Assembly: GCF_037975245.1 (NCBI RefSeq)
Contig: NC_092566.1
Span: 17,579,001-17,643,000 of the forward strand
Reading direction: 5' to 3'
DNA from: Apostichopus japonicus
Lineage: Eukaryota; Echinodermata; Holothuroidea; Aspidochirotida; Stichopodidae
Length of the DNA: 64,000 nucleotides
The translations under genes were made by a program, and so were the position numbers. The notes beneath the pieces are model-generated. The model was given only the letters and a program-made list of their open reading frames with translations. It was not told where the DNA came from and ran no database searches. Numbering within the stretch: position 1 is the stretch's first letter; each line of letters opens with the position of its first letter. Of this stretch, positions 27,501 through 39,579 are shown in pieces.

Positions 27501-30500
27501 AACAGATTTGATGATGATGATGATGACGACGACGACGACGACGACGATGACCATGACGACGATGATAATAACGATGATGATAACGATGACGATCTGGGTA
27601 TAACAATGACGATGGCCATAATGATTAGGTTTCCAGCAATAAGTATGATTGTAACGTAGCTGTCGATGTCCTTGATCGTGTTGTTTGTATGTTGCATATT
27701 CATCCGTCTCTGCATGACGAAAAATGTGCATGAAAATAAAATGGCAAATTAACAATTAATCGCTCAACTAAAGGTTATCGTGTTTTTTTTCTAAACGAGA
27801 GTGTTTACGTTTTCTCTGCTCTCTTTCATTCCATAGATGCTAATTTGCCGAGTCTAGTAACTCTTGACGTGACTCCTTCTATTGTACTGGCACGTTCGAA
27901 ACCAAAGCGTGTTGTTCTAGTTTTGGATACATCTGGGAGTATGAATGTAAGTGTTTACTTTACATCACTATTTTAAACCATGACAGGAAATTCCAAAATT
28001 TTAACAAAACAAAATGGATGAACATCACTTGTTACGACCTTGGAACCTCGGAACATTATACAAATCCAAGCTACAAATGGAACAATCTAAAATATCTTTC
28101 TGTGTCTAAGATCTTATATGACATTTATCAAATATTCCATTAGTAGTTAAAACACAAACTAGATGAACTTCATTAATACTGCGAATAAACAAGGCATATT
28201 TGAATGAATATTCCTGTTGATTCATTGATTTAGTATACACACAAGTGCATGTTTCGAATACTTTTATTAATGTCTGCAACTTCTTTTGACTAATCCACAG
28301 AGTCTTAACCGAATTTCAAAACTCGCTTCAGTATCTCGAAACTTTATCACCAACGTAGTTGTCGACGGCAGTCATATTGGCATTGTACAATTTAGCAACC
28401 GCGGTATAAGGTTAAGTGGTCTTACCGTAGTAGATTCAGACGATACACGACAAAAACTAGCTGACTTGATACCGACGGATGCATCTGGGAGTACCTGTAT
28501 TGGATGTGGTCTGGAAATAGCTTTGGAGGTAAATAAAATAACAAACTTCGAAGTAATCCGAGAATTAAGTATTGAAGTAGACACCAAATCAACAATCATC
28601 ATTCATCTATGTGAAAGCACATTGTGTAAAACTTCCTCCAACAGCTGAGGAAGAATATTATTTCTCCTCGTATAATGAGGTAAACAAAATTTTTAACGAA
28701 AAAATAAAGTTCGCACACTCGGCAATGCTTTTTACTGAAATTTTTAGCTAATAGCAATAAAACCCTTCATAATTGTTATTAACGTTATAATCTATAATCT
28801 CCATTTCCTTCTCTTAAGATTTTGACAGAAAATGGAATGGACGCTGCAGGAAGTCTGGTAGTACTTGTGACGGATGGAAAAGACGGTGAAACTACTAAAA
28901 CGAACGATTTTAAAAACCGTTATATCGAGGAAGGTGTATCAATCGATGGTGTTGCTTTTAGTAACACTGCCGAAGAGAACATAGTTAGTCTGCAAATAGA
29001 AACGGGTGAGAAAATAACTTCTTAACTTAGAAAGACAATAAGTTGAGGTCGAAATTGTTTTATTATAAAGTGTCTTAAATAAAAACAAACGGCATTAGCC
29101 GAACAACCGACACATCTCGGGAAAGCTCGACCACTTGGAATAACCAGGAGGTGCAAAATATTCCTCTTAATGGGAAGGGACACCCTTTTCCCTGAACCCC
29201 TCACCAAAAGAGTTACTATCTTATCACCTCTCCACCAGTACTAATAAAGATGGTTGCGCCCTTGAGCTACAGCAAACAAAAAAGGGAGAAGATAAGAAAG
29301 ACCCATTAAGTTCTGTAAATTTGAGAATGGGAACACTCTTCAATCAATCAATCAATGATTGGCACACTGTTGTGACTAATCACTAAACATTATAACCTTT
29401 AAGACCACCCATGATACCATAAAACTATGAATCATTATCAATGTTTAAAAAAACCTCGGAATCTGTTACGTTTCCACTGAGTGAATATTTAAAATGATAA
29501 TGACCATTCCATATATCTGAGGCCATCACAGTTGGACATTAACTGTAGCATTTTACCCATAGGACACATTGATTGTTTGGATAATGTACGGTTCTATCGG
29601 TTTCTAGCTATTTCTGTCGGTGACACAGCTCCCATGGGGAGGGTAGGGAGGGGAGGGGGAGCTGGTGATATAAAAGGGGGCACCGATCAAGGGTATAGCT
29701 GTTGTATTTGTATGGTTGTACATAAAGAAAAAAAATAACTTTGCTCAAAACGGAATGGTAACACAGTGGTACATAGCAGGTTTTGTTAATACAGTAATAC
29801 ATGTTGAAAATATGTCATGAATATAAAAATAATGTTTTGCGGACCCTCTTAGGAGGCAAATTGTTCCTCCAGACCGATGCCCCTTCTTCCACTGGCTTAT
29901 ACGAGGCATTTCAATCAACAATGGAATCTGGTATAGCGGAGAATAACAGACGCATTGAGGTAAGCTTCAGGTTCAAAGCCAAAAGAAACCAGATCCTGCA
30001 TGATAACGTTTCACAAAATATATAAATTCCTACTGCGTTTTGTCACTTTTCCTGAAGAGGAACATCTGGGTGGATTGATAAAGACTCTAATAGGAGTATG
30101 CCACCTCAAAAGAAAAACATCGACCTAAGACTTTCTGACCTCAAACAACATGTTTACAGTGCCGTACAAATTGGTCACGAACCCATTCACGGGTACTCTG
30201 TTGTTCGTATGTTGTTACAAAAACGTTTATTGTAGAGTTTATTAGAAGTGATAAATCAATGGATTGACATTAGGCCTAACATTTAGGACTACTGTAAGGA
30301 AGCCGACCTCACCATCAATTAAGCGTTGACTGGGTTTGCAAATGACAGCTATTGAATATTTTGTGCGAGGTTGAACAGTATACCGCACAGACCGTTTCCT
30401 GAATCCGCGTATCGCCGGCTGCCATTTGTAAACATCTTGTTTTCTTCTTCTAACTGACTGTTAAAACTGTTTCTGTTTTATCAGAGTATATTTACTCTAA

Positions 30501-33500
30501 TTTATGAAGCGGAAAAAGTGTAACTTTCTGAGAATTTTGCACAATATAATTTTAGAGTGCTAATTATCACTGTCCAGCTTTGAATTTTTATAACAGCTTT
30601 GCTTATTGTAACTTCAATGACACGTGTTACTTTTTAAAGTCTTAGAGTTTACATGTGACTTTTATAACTTACTTATGTTCTACTTCACCTTTCAAGTTGC
30701 ATGCGTCCTCGTCAACATTTGAACCTAATCAGGTATTTTCTTCTGGGGTTTACATTGATCCAACGGTTGGAAATAACACGCTTTTCGATTTTTCGTACTT
30801 CGGTGGTGCACTAGATGCACAACGTAAGTTGCTTTGTAACAACTTTTTCGAGTTTAACCAGACGACTTAAGGCACAAACTGAACATTTGAAAACACTGCT
30901 ATCAGTATAGGTTGCATTTCTATAGCATTTTTTTTATTTCGAGTGTGAGCGTTTAAACAACTAAGGTTCATTAATTGAACTGACTAGACTATGGAATATT
31001 CTACACAGACCAATTTGGTCAGTTGTTTCAGTTGCCACGCAAAGTTCATTGAGAACACATAAAAGAACTAAATTTTCACTGAGTTATTATAATTTATGAA
31101 ACAAAAAATTAACAGTAAGATTTAGGAATGTATACCGAGGAGCCTGTGGCATTGTCAAGTTAAACTTAAATGTCAATATATGGAGATCTGGAATAGCTAT
31201 AGCTTTTTTCCTTTTGAATATCATATATAAATATTCAACTCTGCATAAAGTCATCCTTTAGATCCTGGGTTTTATGTTAAGTCTGATTTGTATTCAGCAA
31301 GTTGTGTAACATTATTGATTTCAGTTTGCATGACTAGACGACTTCTTTAAATTACGTCTCATTCGAACGTGTGGTCAGAAGTAGGGTCCACTTGCAGGCG
31401 AATATTCAATTTTGAGTAAAGTAATCCTTAATTCCTGGGTTTTGTGTAAGCTTTGATTTGGTTTCAGGAAGTTGTGTGAATTTACTGACTTCACGATTTT
31501 GCATGAATATGAAAAGGTTTACTTAACTTAGAGCTATTTTTGAACTTGGATTCTGAAGCAAGGTCTACTTGACTCGGCGTTAGGAGACAGCACAGGCCAA
31601 TCATCAGCTTATAGAAACTACATGCTACTACCGTGTCCAAGTCCCAAACTATAAACGTCTGGAGACGGCAATATCCGCCTGAAACCTTGATAGTAAATTC
31701 ATGAAATATGATTTTGTGTTCATTCTTGATTAAAAGATCCATAATGCTCTAAAGTAGCCATTAGGTCAGTTTATCGTAATTTGGTAGAGACTGGGGACCA
31801 GTTTTTGTTTGTTTTCAGCATTGCAGATTGTCATAACCAATCCCATGGATGAGGTTTTCGATGTCAGCCACGAAGGTTACGGCGAAGATTTGACTTTTCA
31901 GATAGTTACTGTTAGAATACCAGGAACTGCTGTGGTACGATATTTTGTTGGTTATGAGTTCTACATTTACTTCTGAAAGGGCAGTACCGTATCAGGTTTG
32001 CCTTTTCTCTCGTCCAGCGGTTGATAACATACATTATTGTGAGCATAAAATTGTACGTACTTTTTATTTGCTGAACTTTTCGCGGAATAGGTATATGGCC
32101 CCGCCTCCGAAGTAATTTCTAATATCAATGTGGTGTCAAAGTATACATGTACATTTGAATATTAATCGCAAGAATGGGTAAAGTTAAATAATTTGTTTTA
32201 AATTTCCCAACAACGGGCACTTTTTATATCATTTTGGTTGTAATTTCTCAACAACACAGCACTTTTTAAATTACGTGAAAACCTGGAATACCTTTAATTA
32301 ACAAATGGGTAAAAGGTTACCTTCCTATAACATGGAGAGCTTCTACTTTATAAATAGAAAAACTGACACTTTTGAGAATCTTCACAAATTGGGAGTACTA
32401 ATTCCCACCCCATAGCAACCAGCTAGAATTCTCAATATTATCAAACATTTACTGTAAAAGGTGGAGCTTATGGTTGCTATTTGCAAGGCTTAAACATATA
32501 TCGAATTCTATCGAATTTTTGATCATTGCTATATATTTGCAGCCTGGGTTTTGGAGTTACAAGGTTACAAATATAAACAGTTCTGCGATTGGTGTTCTCA
32601 TTACCATATCGACTCTCGCATCGCAAGATGGTGTCGATCCAATCATCGTTTCTTCAGAACTGAGTGGTTCTATTACAGACTTTGCCAATGACAAACCTCT
32701 GATAGCATTTGGCGAGGTTCGTCAAGGAACGTATCCAATTATCAATGTCATGGTTATTGCAACCATTGAACGTCCTCCTGATCCAAAAGGTATTCCTCAA
32801 GATCCTGTGCAGATACAACTTTTGGATAATGGTGCTGGTAGGTACACTTATGTATTCACAATAAAATGTATAAATATATAAATAAAAAAAGGTTTAATGC
32901 AACTTTGAATTATACGAATATATCATAGTTCTTCTTCTTTTAACTAGCCAAACTGATATTTTGTACCTCTGTGGACATCCAGCAATTCCCAAATGTAGCA
33001 GTTTTATTTCAGAGTTTATGTCATTACTTCTACTATGTATCATGTTGATTTACACTTGCTACATCATGGAGCGTCCCCTACAGCCGTGTGGCGTCTACCA
33101 ATGTTATCAGTGTTATTTATCGTCATTACGTTTCCATTTCTGCACTTCTGGTCAAAAACACACGATGGCAAGGTAACTTCGAATCAAAGTCTCGGCCTGG
33201 CGATACTACTCACTGATCATGACAGTGTTTGCTCATTGGCATTGTATACCAGATTAGGCGCACTCTTTTGAAAACACGCGGTGTTAGAGTACACGTCATT
33301 CCTGTATGTATATATTCGAATACTCGTAAATCTTGGAGTCTAAATGCACTCTCCAAAAAGAAGGACTCAGCATATGTAAGCCATACAAACCCAATCTACC
33401 TGCTTTCAATCACTTCCATTTGTCTTTACCTTCGACCAATTTTGCGACTGTTTTTTAACTATACTTTAGGTCATCTGAGACTCGTTCGTTTATCTTGATC

Positions 33501-35707
33501 CCCCATCACTGTTAGGAGGCGATACGAAAGATAGCGTTTTTCTTCTGGTCTGTCCGCAAAAGACAGAACTGTAGTTGCCAATGAACTCAAATCAAACGTC
33601 TTCGCGTTTCAGTTTATAATTATTTTAATGAATATGCATTATTTTCTCAGGAGCTGATGTAACGAAAAATGATGGCATTTACTCTCGCTATTTCACGAAC
33701 TTACTGGTGTTGGATTTTATGGCATCAAATTGGCCTTTTTCAATGAAATTGGTTCAGCAATTATACTGAGGCCTGCTGAACTTCCATTTTCTCGTGTACC
33801 AGCTTATGTTGATCCACAAGAACTTTTGAAAGGAAACATTCCAATCATTGGTGAGTTTGGAAAATCACATACAAACTGACCTTCTGATCAGATCTCGAAT
33901 TGTGTAAAAGTAAGTTGGCCTGACATTTCGATCCTAGCAGGATCTTCTTCAAAGGCTAAAATCGGATCAAAGGCTAAAATCAGATCTCGAATTAACCGAC
34001 GACATTGAAAGCGAAGTGTCGCCGTTTCTTATATGCCACTTGCGTAATGCCTTTGTTGCCCACATTGTTAAAATCATCCTTTTAAACCAAGTTGACTGTT
34101 AACCACTTTTCTTCATAATTTGCACATTTCGTGGCATTACACTGCAGCCATACTGAGTTTAAATATTTTGTTTCAAAAATCCTGCAGTTTTCCTAAATTA
34201 GGTTCGGCAAACTCTAACATACAAAATGTCCTCAAATATACATTCATGATATGATTGCGTAAACTCCTCAACTTATGATTTATTGCTCTTTTTCATCTCA
34301 ATCCAATTTTATATATTCAAAAATGAAGTGTTACTATCTAGTTGACAATATGGTTCCAAGAGATGACCTCTGCAATGTTTCAAGCAAAGTATTAAATTGG
34401 AAAAAAATACTATGACATTAAAATGCCTGTGAAGGTAATTACCATTACCTGTATGAGTAGTCGTTCTCCATGACATGTGGCATATCGAGATATATACCCC
34501 AGTTAGTTCTTATATGCTAAATTCTGTTCAGATGGTACTATCTTGCCCTTACCTGGTATTCCTGTTCCTGAACCTGACAGTGCACCAGCACCGAGTTTTT
34601 CAAGAGGCATATCCGGGGGTTCCAGTCGAGTCCCCGAAATACCGGAGAATTGGAGCCCTGGTGATGACGTTTTCCCTCCAAATGCTATACTTGACTTGAT
34701 AGTGACATCGTCGTCTTATGAAAATGAAACAGCAACATTGCAATTTACAGCTCCTGGAGACGATTTGGATAGCGGATACGGTAAATATGCCAGCTGTCAC
34801 TTTTATTGGAATATTGACTACTTATATAACATAATTAGGATATATTGTCTCCAGTTTAATAAAGTTTCAAAAGTCGCTAATCATATTTAGGTGAATCAAG
34901 AATTCCGAATTTCAAAATTCCTTTTACTCTTGTAGCCAATAAGAAAAAGGTATCAAGCAAGATGCGCCATTCTATTCTTTCTTAACACGGCTTCTTTTTC
35001 AAATATCTAAGCTTTTAAAGTTCGTAAACACGGGTGAGGTTTGGAATGGAAAAAAACTCTACCTGCTTTCTACTAGAGATCAAACTGTTTCATCCTATTC
35101 AACAGCTTCGTTTTACGTCATTCGGGTAGCTGAGTCTAGCAATCACTTCAAAAACAACGGGACCTCCATCCTCCCACTGAACACTACTGATATTATTCAA
35201 GGAAACATTTTGTCACCAAAACTGTCTGGGGAGCGTGAAGTTTTCGTTGTAAGGATTTCGATTCCAGCAAAAGGAACCATGTTCTCTTATCATTTCGCAA
35301 TACATGCCGTGGATAACTTTGGTAACCAAGGAGATATTTCCAACATAGCCTCAGTAACTATTGATGTACCTATCCCTCTTACGTCACCTGCTCCTGTAAC
35401 TACTGAATTGCCATCAACAACAACAACAGCAACAGTAGCAGCAACAACAGCAGAACCTACTGAAATATCGTCGACATTGCAGGAAACGACAGCAGGAGAT
35501 GAACCGGCCGTCACAATAGGATTGGTAGGAATAATCACTGGAATAACGTTCATATTGGTGATCGTTGTTTGTGGTTTCTTTTGCCTGATCTATGTTGTGG
35601 CAAAGAGAAGAGCTAAAGCAATAGGACACGGGCAAGGGGATGACCACGAGAGAGGGTACGCTGATCCACACACGGTCAAGAATAAAGTCTTCGCAATTAA
35701 AAATTAA
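21575..35707 (+). CDS. CLCA: CLCA-A: calcium-activated chloride channel regulator-like, 15 exons, frameshift in exon 13
   Basis: Exons: 21575-21754, 22445-22754, 24938-25070, 26288-26465, 27208-27343, 27837-27946, 28301-28528, 28819-29005, 29853-29959, 30697-30823, 31819-31934, 32543-32837, 33651-33850, 34532-34780, 35106-35707. All have GT..AG borders and compatible phases. Exon 1 encodes a signal peptide. Exon 3 holds HEWGH (residues 169-173). Exons 6-8 form the VWA domain with DTSGS (343-347), the Thr of GSTCIG and the Asp of VTDGKDG, a complete MIDAS. Exons 9-13 give the beta-rich part, exon 14 the PGDD..FPP linker, and exon 15 the last beta domain, a short Thr-rich stalk, a membrane helix and a basic tail. 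CLCA proteins are secreted or membrane-anchored self-cleaving regulators of the TMEM16A chloride channel. Against CLCA-B, exon 13 lacks one T near 33701, shifting the frame to TGA at 33767-33769 and predicting 741 residues without the anchor. Either a real truncation or a sequence error. Confidence 0.88.
25257..25640. mobile_element. MITE/foldback insertion in CLCA-A intron 3
   Basis: About 380 bp present in the A unit and absent from the matching intron of B. Two inverted features are visible: tatacaacaact (25257-25268) against agttgttgtata (25459-25470), and a larger foldback in which 'aaataatgaatgg..gtgcaatagtgcgaatatttcat' (from about 25476) is mirrored by 'atgaaatatttgcactattgcac..ccatttattattt' (to about 25638). 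No ORF. A non-autonomous DNA element is likely. Confidence 0.6.
27511..27596. repeat. (GAT/GAC)n microsatellite in CLCA-A intron 5
   Basis: A GAT/GAC trinucleotide tract with interruptions, just downstream of exon 5. The same locus in the B unit (about 48212-48383) is about twice as long with regular GATGAC repeats. The Ser-, Val- and Met-Thr-rich frames through it are artefacts. Confidence 0.85.
33902..33980 (-). mobile_element. 79-bp Penelope-like element end with 13-bp target duplication
   Basis: In CLCA-A intron 13 the direct repeat cagatctcgaatt (33889-33901 and 33981-33993) brackets a 79-bp insert that is absent from CLCA-B. The insert matches the terminal repeat of the Penelope-like element at 45934-47305, including 'agtaagttggcctgac' and the hairpin 'gatcctagcaggatc'. 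Its ribozyme-like core is mutated (TTGAAGAA and GAAAT). It is a severely truncated insertion made after the segmental duplication. Confidence 0.8.
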
Positions 35708-36241
35708 TTACAAAGGGAAGAAGAAGACAGATTTCAAGGATATTAATTAGTAATCATGCATGGCTATCTTTTTATGATGTCATCGCAATTCCTCCAAACA
35801 AGTATCTTGTTCCGTTTTGGAGAAATGCTACTATATAGTTCATATCTGGGAGATGTCAGTTGTAAATCTGTGATATCATAGTGCCGTTAAGATCAGAAAC
35901 CTTTACTTTCTTTTTGTTTTTCTTTTCATATTTTCAAGGAAAATTTGAAACCCCTGCCATCATTTGGCCCTGAAAAGAGCTTCAATATTTTAGAATCAAC
36001 ATTTGGAAAATCCATATTCATGTAAGAAAATAAACCTGTAATAGATAAAGGAAAACCATAAGGACAATGTAGCACATGCGGCTCGATGATGTCGTATGTA
36101 GACTTGACCAAGTCTTTAAACCTTGTTAGTGTTAAAATATTAGATCTTTAATCTGGAATAAGGCATGTAATCGTCCCATGGGTGCATATATTCTCTCCAT
36201 ACAACTTGTGTTTTATTAACTGCTACTTATCCAAGCAAATG
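35708..36241. other. CLCA-A 3' flank
   Basis: Conserved with the flank of CLCA-B and, more distantly, with 11410-11810. AATAAA at 36029-36034 is a possible polyadenylation signal; the B unit has AATAAT there, so its use is uncertain. No gene is seen. Confidence 0.5.
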
Positions 36242-36940
36242 TTGAGGTGTATATACGTTGGCACAGGGCCATTGTTATTTCAACTATCATTGTATTTTGT
36301 CATTATGTTTAGTCTATTTCTACTTGTAAATAAAACAGAAGAAGCTTTATTTCGGGTACTGTACACAAATGCACCATAGTGCTTTATATGTAATCGTCCC
36401 ATGGGGCATATAATCTCTCTTTCTCCATACCATTTGTTATTATTTTACTTTCTCTGTTCACTGCTACTTATCAAGCAAATGTTGAGGTTAATATACGTTG
36501 AGGAGTGTTAGCTCAGTGGTTAACGCTGGTGCCTTTCAATCATAAGGTCCAGAGTTCGAGTCACTCCAAGATTAATGTATGTCGTCCAGTTACAGAATTG
36601 TTGACAACTGACAATTCATATGAATCTATGAGACTGACTTCGGTCAGCTTGAGGCTTTGATAAGTCAATGATGGCTTCTTCGCGAGTTCCTGCTTCTAAA
36701 AATACATACATACGTTGAGACAAAGCCACTGATTTCAAGTTTTCATTGTCTTCTGTAATAACGGTTAGTTTATTTCTACTTGTAAATACAACAGACGAAA
36801 ATGTATTCGGGTACTGTACACAAATGTACTATAGGGCTCGATCGTCCCGAGGGGGCGTATACTATCTCTCCATACCATTTTCCTTTGTTTTTTTATCTTA
36901 CTTGCTCTGTTCACTGTAACATAGTCAAGCCCGTAACCAG
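36242..36940. repeat. About 240-bp tandem repeat downstream of CLCA-A
   Basis: Recurring blocks contain 'tctacttgtaaata.aacaga', 'ttcgggtactgtacacaaatg' and 'atcgtccc..gggg.c.tata.tctctccatacca'. Copies begin at about 36242 and 36483, with a partial copy just before, and the second full block is split by the SINE at 36503-36709. The same arrangement follows CLCA-B (about 61700-62440). Confidence 0.65.
36503..36709 (+). mobile_element. tRNA-derived SINE with 10-bp target duplications
   Basis: The insert is bracketed by atacgttgag at 36493-36502 and 36710-36719. The head is nearly cloverleaf-like: GGAGTG..CACTCC acceptor strands, box A TAGCTCAGTGGTTAACGC, and box B GAGTTCGAGTC. The body ends in 'cttcttcgcgagttcctgc' and an ATAC-type tail. 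The B unit carries the same SINE at 61967-62200, so it inserted before the segmental duplication. Confidence 0.8.
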
Positions 36941-37766
36941 ACCAAGGCACGGAGGGCGTGCCCTCTTCACAGTACAGACTATTTACAGTACTGACTAATA
37001 TCCCCCCTCCACCCCATGGGTGCCATCGTTATATGTACGAAAACTGTAGCACATGACACAAGGTGTGCGTCTCTCCTTACATTGTTGGTGCCCCTCGATA
37101 AAAACTGGTGTCCCTCCATCTAGGCTTTCCTGGCTACGGGCCTTTGCTTACCTACTTACATTTAAAACATAAGTTTCCATTGTTCGTATATTTATGCAGT
37201 CAGATTAGTTTATTTTACGTTTATCAAATTATGAATTACATTACCAAGTGTAAACTGACCGGCTCTGTGCGTTTTTATTGTTTATTCATGTTGATGTTCA
37301 AACAAAAACAAGACCAGAGGTTGACTGGGGCATAAATTGCTACTTGGTCATGTGATCAAACTTGTCAGGACATGTCCCCCCCCCCAATATTTTAGGTGGG
37401 GATATAGTATCTAATATCTCCCCCCCCCCCCCCAGTATTTGGTGGCATAGTTTTTTTTTAGCATATTTTTTTATGATATCTCTAGTAATTTCGAAATAGC
37501 AAATGCTAAGATGCAATTTACAAGGCCGGGGAAGTGCCATTTCCAGCGATCTGGAAAGCATTTTCGGCCAAAATTTTCTTTTGCGCTTAGCGCCAACTTG
37601 GCGCCACGCTTAGATAGTTTGCCTACAAGCTTCGCCCCTCCCTTGGCAAATCCCTCGCAAGGCGCCTGCCTAACCGTGTCACAATTTGTTACTATATATG
37701 ACCGAAAGTTGTTTTTACTTTTTTTTCGAAATGAATAGCTAGACGTACCGCATCCGTAATGAAATT

Positions 37767-37820
<54 letters not shown>

Positions 37821-37905
37821 TTTCTGTGACCTGTGGCCGTATAGCATGTTGTCACTCATGAATATTATCATAATATATGTACATCTCTTGTGTATGAGTG
37901 TTAGT
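36941..37905. other. End of unit A and spacer between duplicated units
   Basis: Similarity to the B unit ends at about 37367. The spacer 37368-37905 holds C runs (about 37377-37385 and 37421-37433) and an AT microsatellite at about 37770-37818. No gene is seen. Confidence 0.6.
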
Positions 37906-37977
37906 TTGGATGACATTCAAGTTATTCTCGTCCTACAACATGTAATATCTTTTACTTTTGTGTCATTCTTTCTCCAG

Positions 37978-39579
37978 CAAACGGTTACTGATGCATCTCC
38001 ATACCTTTACACTGCTACAAAACGTCTTGTCTACCCCAAAAAGGTAATTATATTAGTACCAGAGACATGAAAAGATAAAGACGAATACCAATCCTCCCCC
38101 AAATGCCACTTTTGATACAGTTCATGGAGAGGTAAAAGGACAAGTAAAGTCTAAACCTGCCAGTTGTTCATTATACATAATCCATGTCAAATTCAGATAA
38201 TCTTTTATTCAAAAATAATATAATTTGTTCATGATTTTGAAATTCTTGTTTTTTAGGTATCAACTAATGTTTATTTCCTCTCAATGCATACAAAGCCAAA
38301 CTATCTCGGTTTGAATTTTGTTTTTGTTTAAGACGGAATCAACCCCTCACGATTTATAGCTGATGTTACTCCAATCATTGTTGTGTCCAGAAAGAGATAG
38401 GTTCGAGCGGTGCTGGTGCTGGACACATCTGGAAGTAGGAATGTAAGTCAATATATAAAGCATTATTGTTTTTTGAAACGCACTCGCTTCCTTTGGAACT
38501 GGTATTGCTGCAATGTGACGATCGTTAAAAATGGGACTTTTGCATTGCTCAGATAAAGGTGCGGTATCCATATGGCTCTTCACATGTTACTGAAGTACAG
38601 TCTTATAATGTACATCATATACCGCAAGTTTGGAGAGGACTCGAATAGTATTCATCATTTATTAAATATAGAAGTTTATGCATACTCAGACAAAATAAAC
38701 GAGGAAAACTTTGCTAATGATATACTATTTCTTTTATTTTAATTACTAGCCTGCTTCTTGTGTTTCCTATATGAACTGAAAGTACAATTAAACGTTTCAT
38801 GCAACGTATAAATGACGTTTATTTATAGCGCCACCTCATAAATATGAAAGGTGAAGTTTCTACATGGACTTGTTTGCCATCCTGTAAACTTGAAGTAATC
38901 TTTACATTGTAATCCTAAGTCTGAAACAAGTTGTCCGTAAATCATTGATGTCAAAGGACAGTTTGAATTTCCTAATGGCAATATACATAAAACTCGCAAC
39001 GTACTAGACTAATTTTTAAAGTCTAAATGTCAAAAGATAGAAGTTGGAAGGTTAATACGAAGTCTTGAAATTATTCAGCTATGTTACGCGGAGTTGTTGT
39101 GGCCTTCGTTCTTCTTATTGACTTTATTTCATGTAATGACAAAAGAAGCCCACATGTTAGTTACATAACAAACATAAATAAATAAGTAGTGTAAAATGGG
39201 ACATCTCGGCGACAGATCTATATTGAATTTTAAAGTTGTTTGCAATTTTGTTAGCAGTGTATGGGAAATGTCTCTATTTGATGCAGTAATTGTTGAAAAT
39301 ATTTCTTAGCGTAATATTGAAGCTAAATATATAATCCAATCCTGCAATTTGTGTTTTAAACGTCAGACGAAGGATCGAATCTCATAACTTGCTGTTGCAG
39401 CGAAAAATTGCATTGGACAGTAGCATGGTCGCCCTTGTCAACTTTGATTCGACAGCTATGAGCTTAAGGGACAAACCGTGGTGGACTCTGATGAAATAAG
39501 AAAGAAATTGGCGGATCTTGTACCTACCGGAGCGAATGGTTCAACTTGTATTGGAAAGGGATTGGAAGCTGCTCTTCAG
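37978..39579 (+). pseudogene. CLCA: Broken CLCA fragment in unit B (exons 2-part, 6 and 7)
   Basis: This is the duplicate of the 3' part of the broken paralog in unit A. The exon 2-like piece starts at 37978 and meets the same TGA (38068-38070) where the intact genes have Trp, so the damage predates the duplication. The exon 6-like piece (38333-38442) has gained an in-frame TAG and its MIDAS Met codon has become Arg (DTSGSR). The exon 7-like piece (39367-39579) is frame-broken. Exon 1 is absent because the duplicated segment starts downstream of it. No coding potential remains. Confidence 0.85.

Noticed and set aside
36503-36572. Near-cloverleaf tRNA-like sequence as a possible functional tRNA gene
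   Set aside because: It is followed by a SINE body and tail and bracketed by target duplications, so it is a SINE head.
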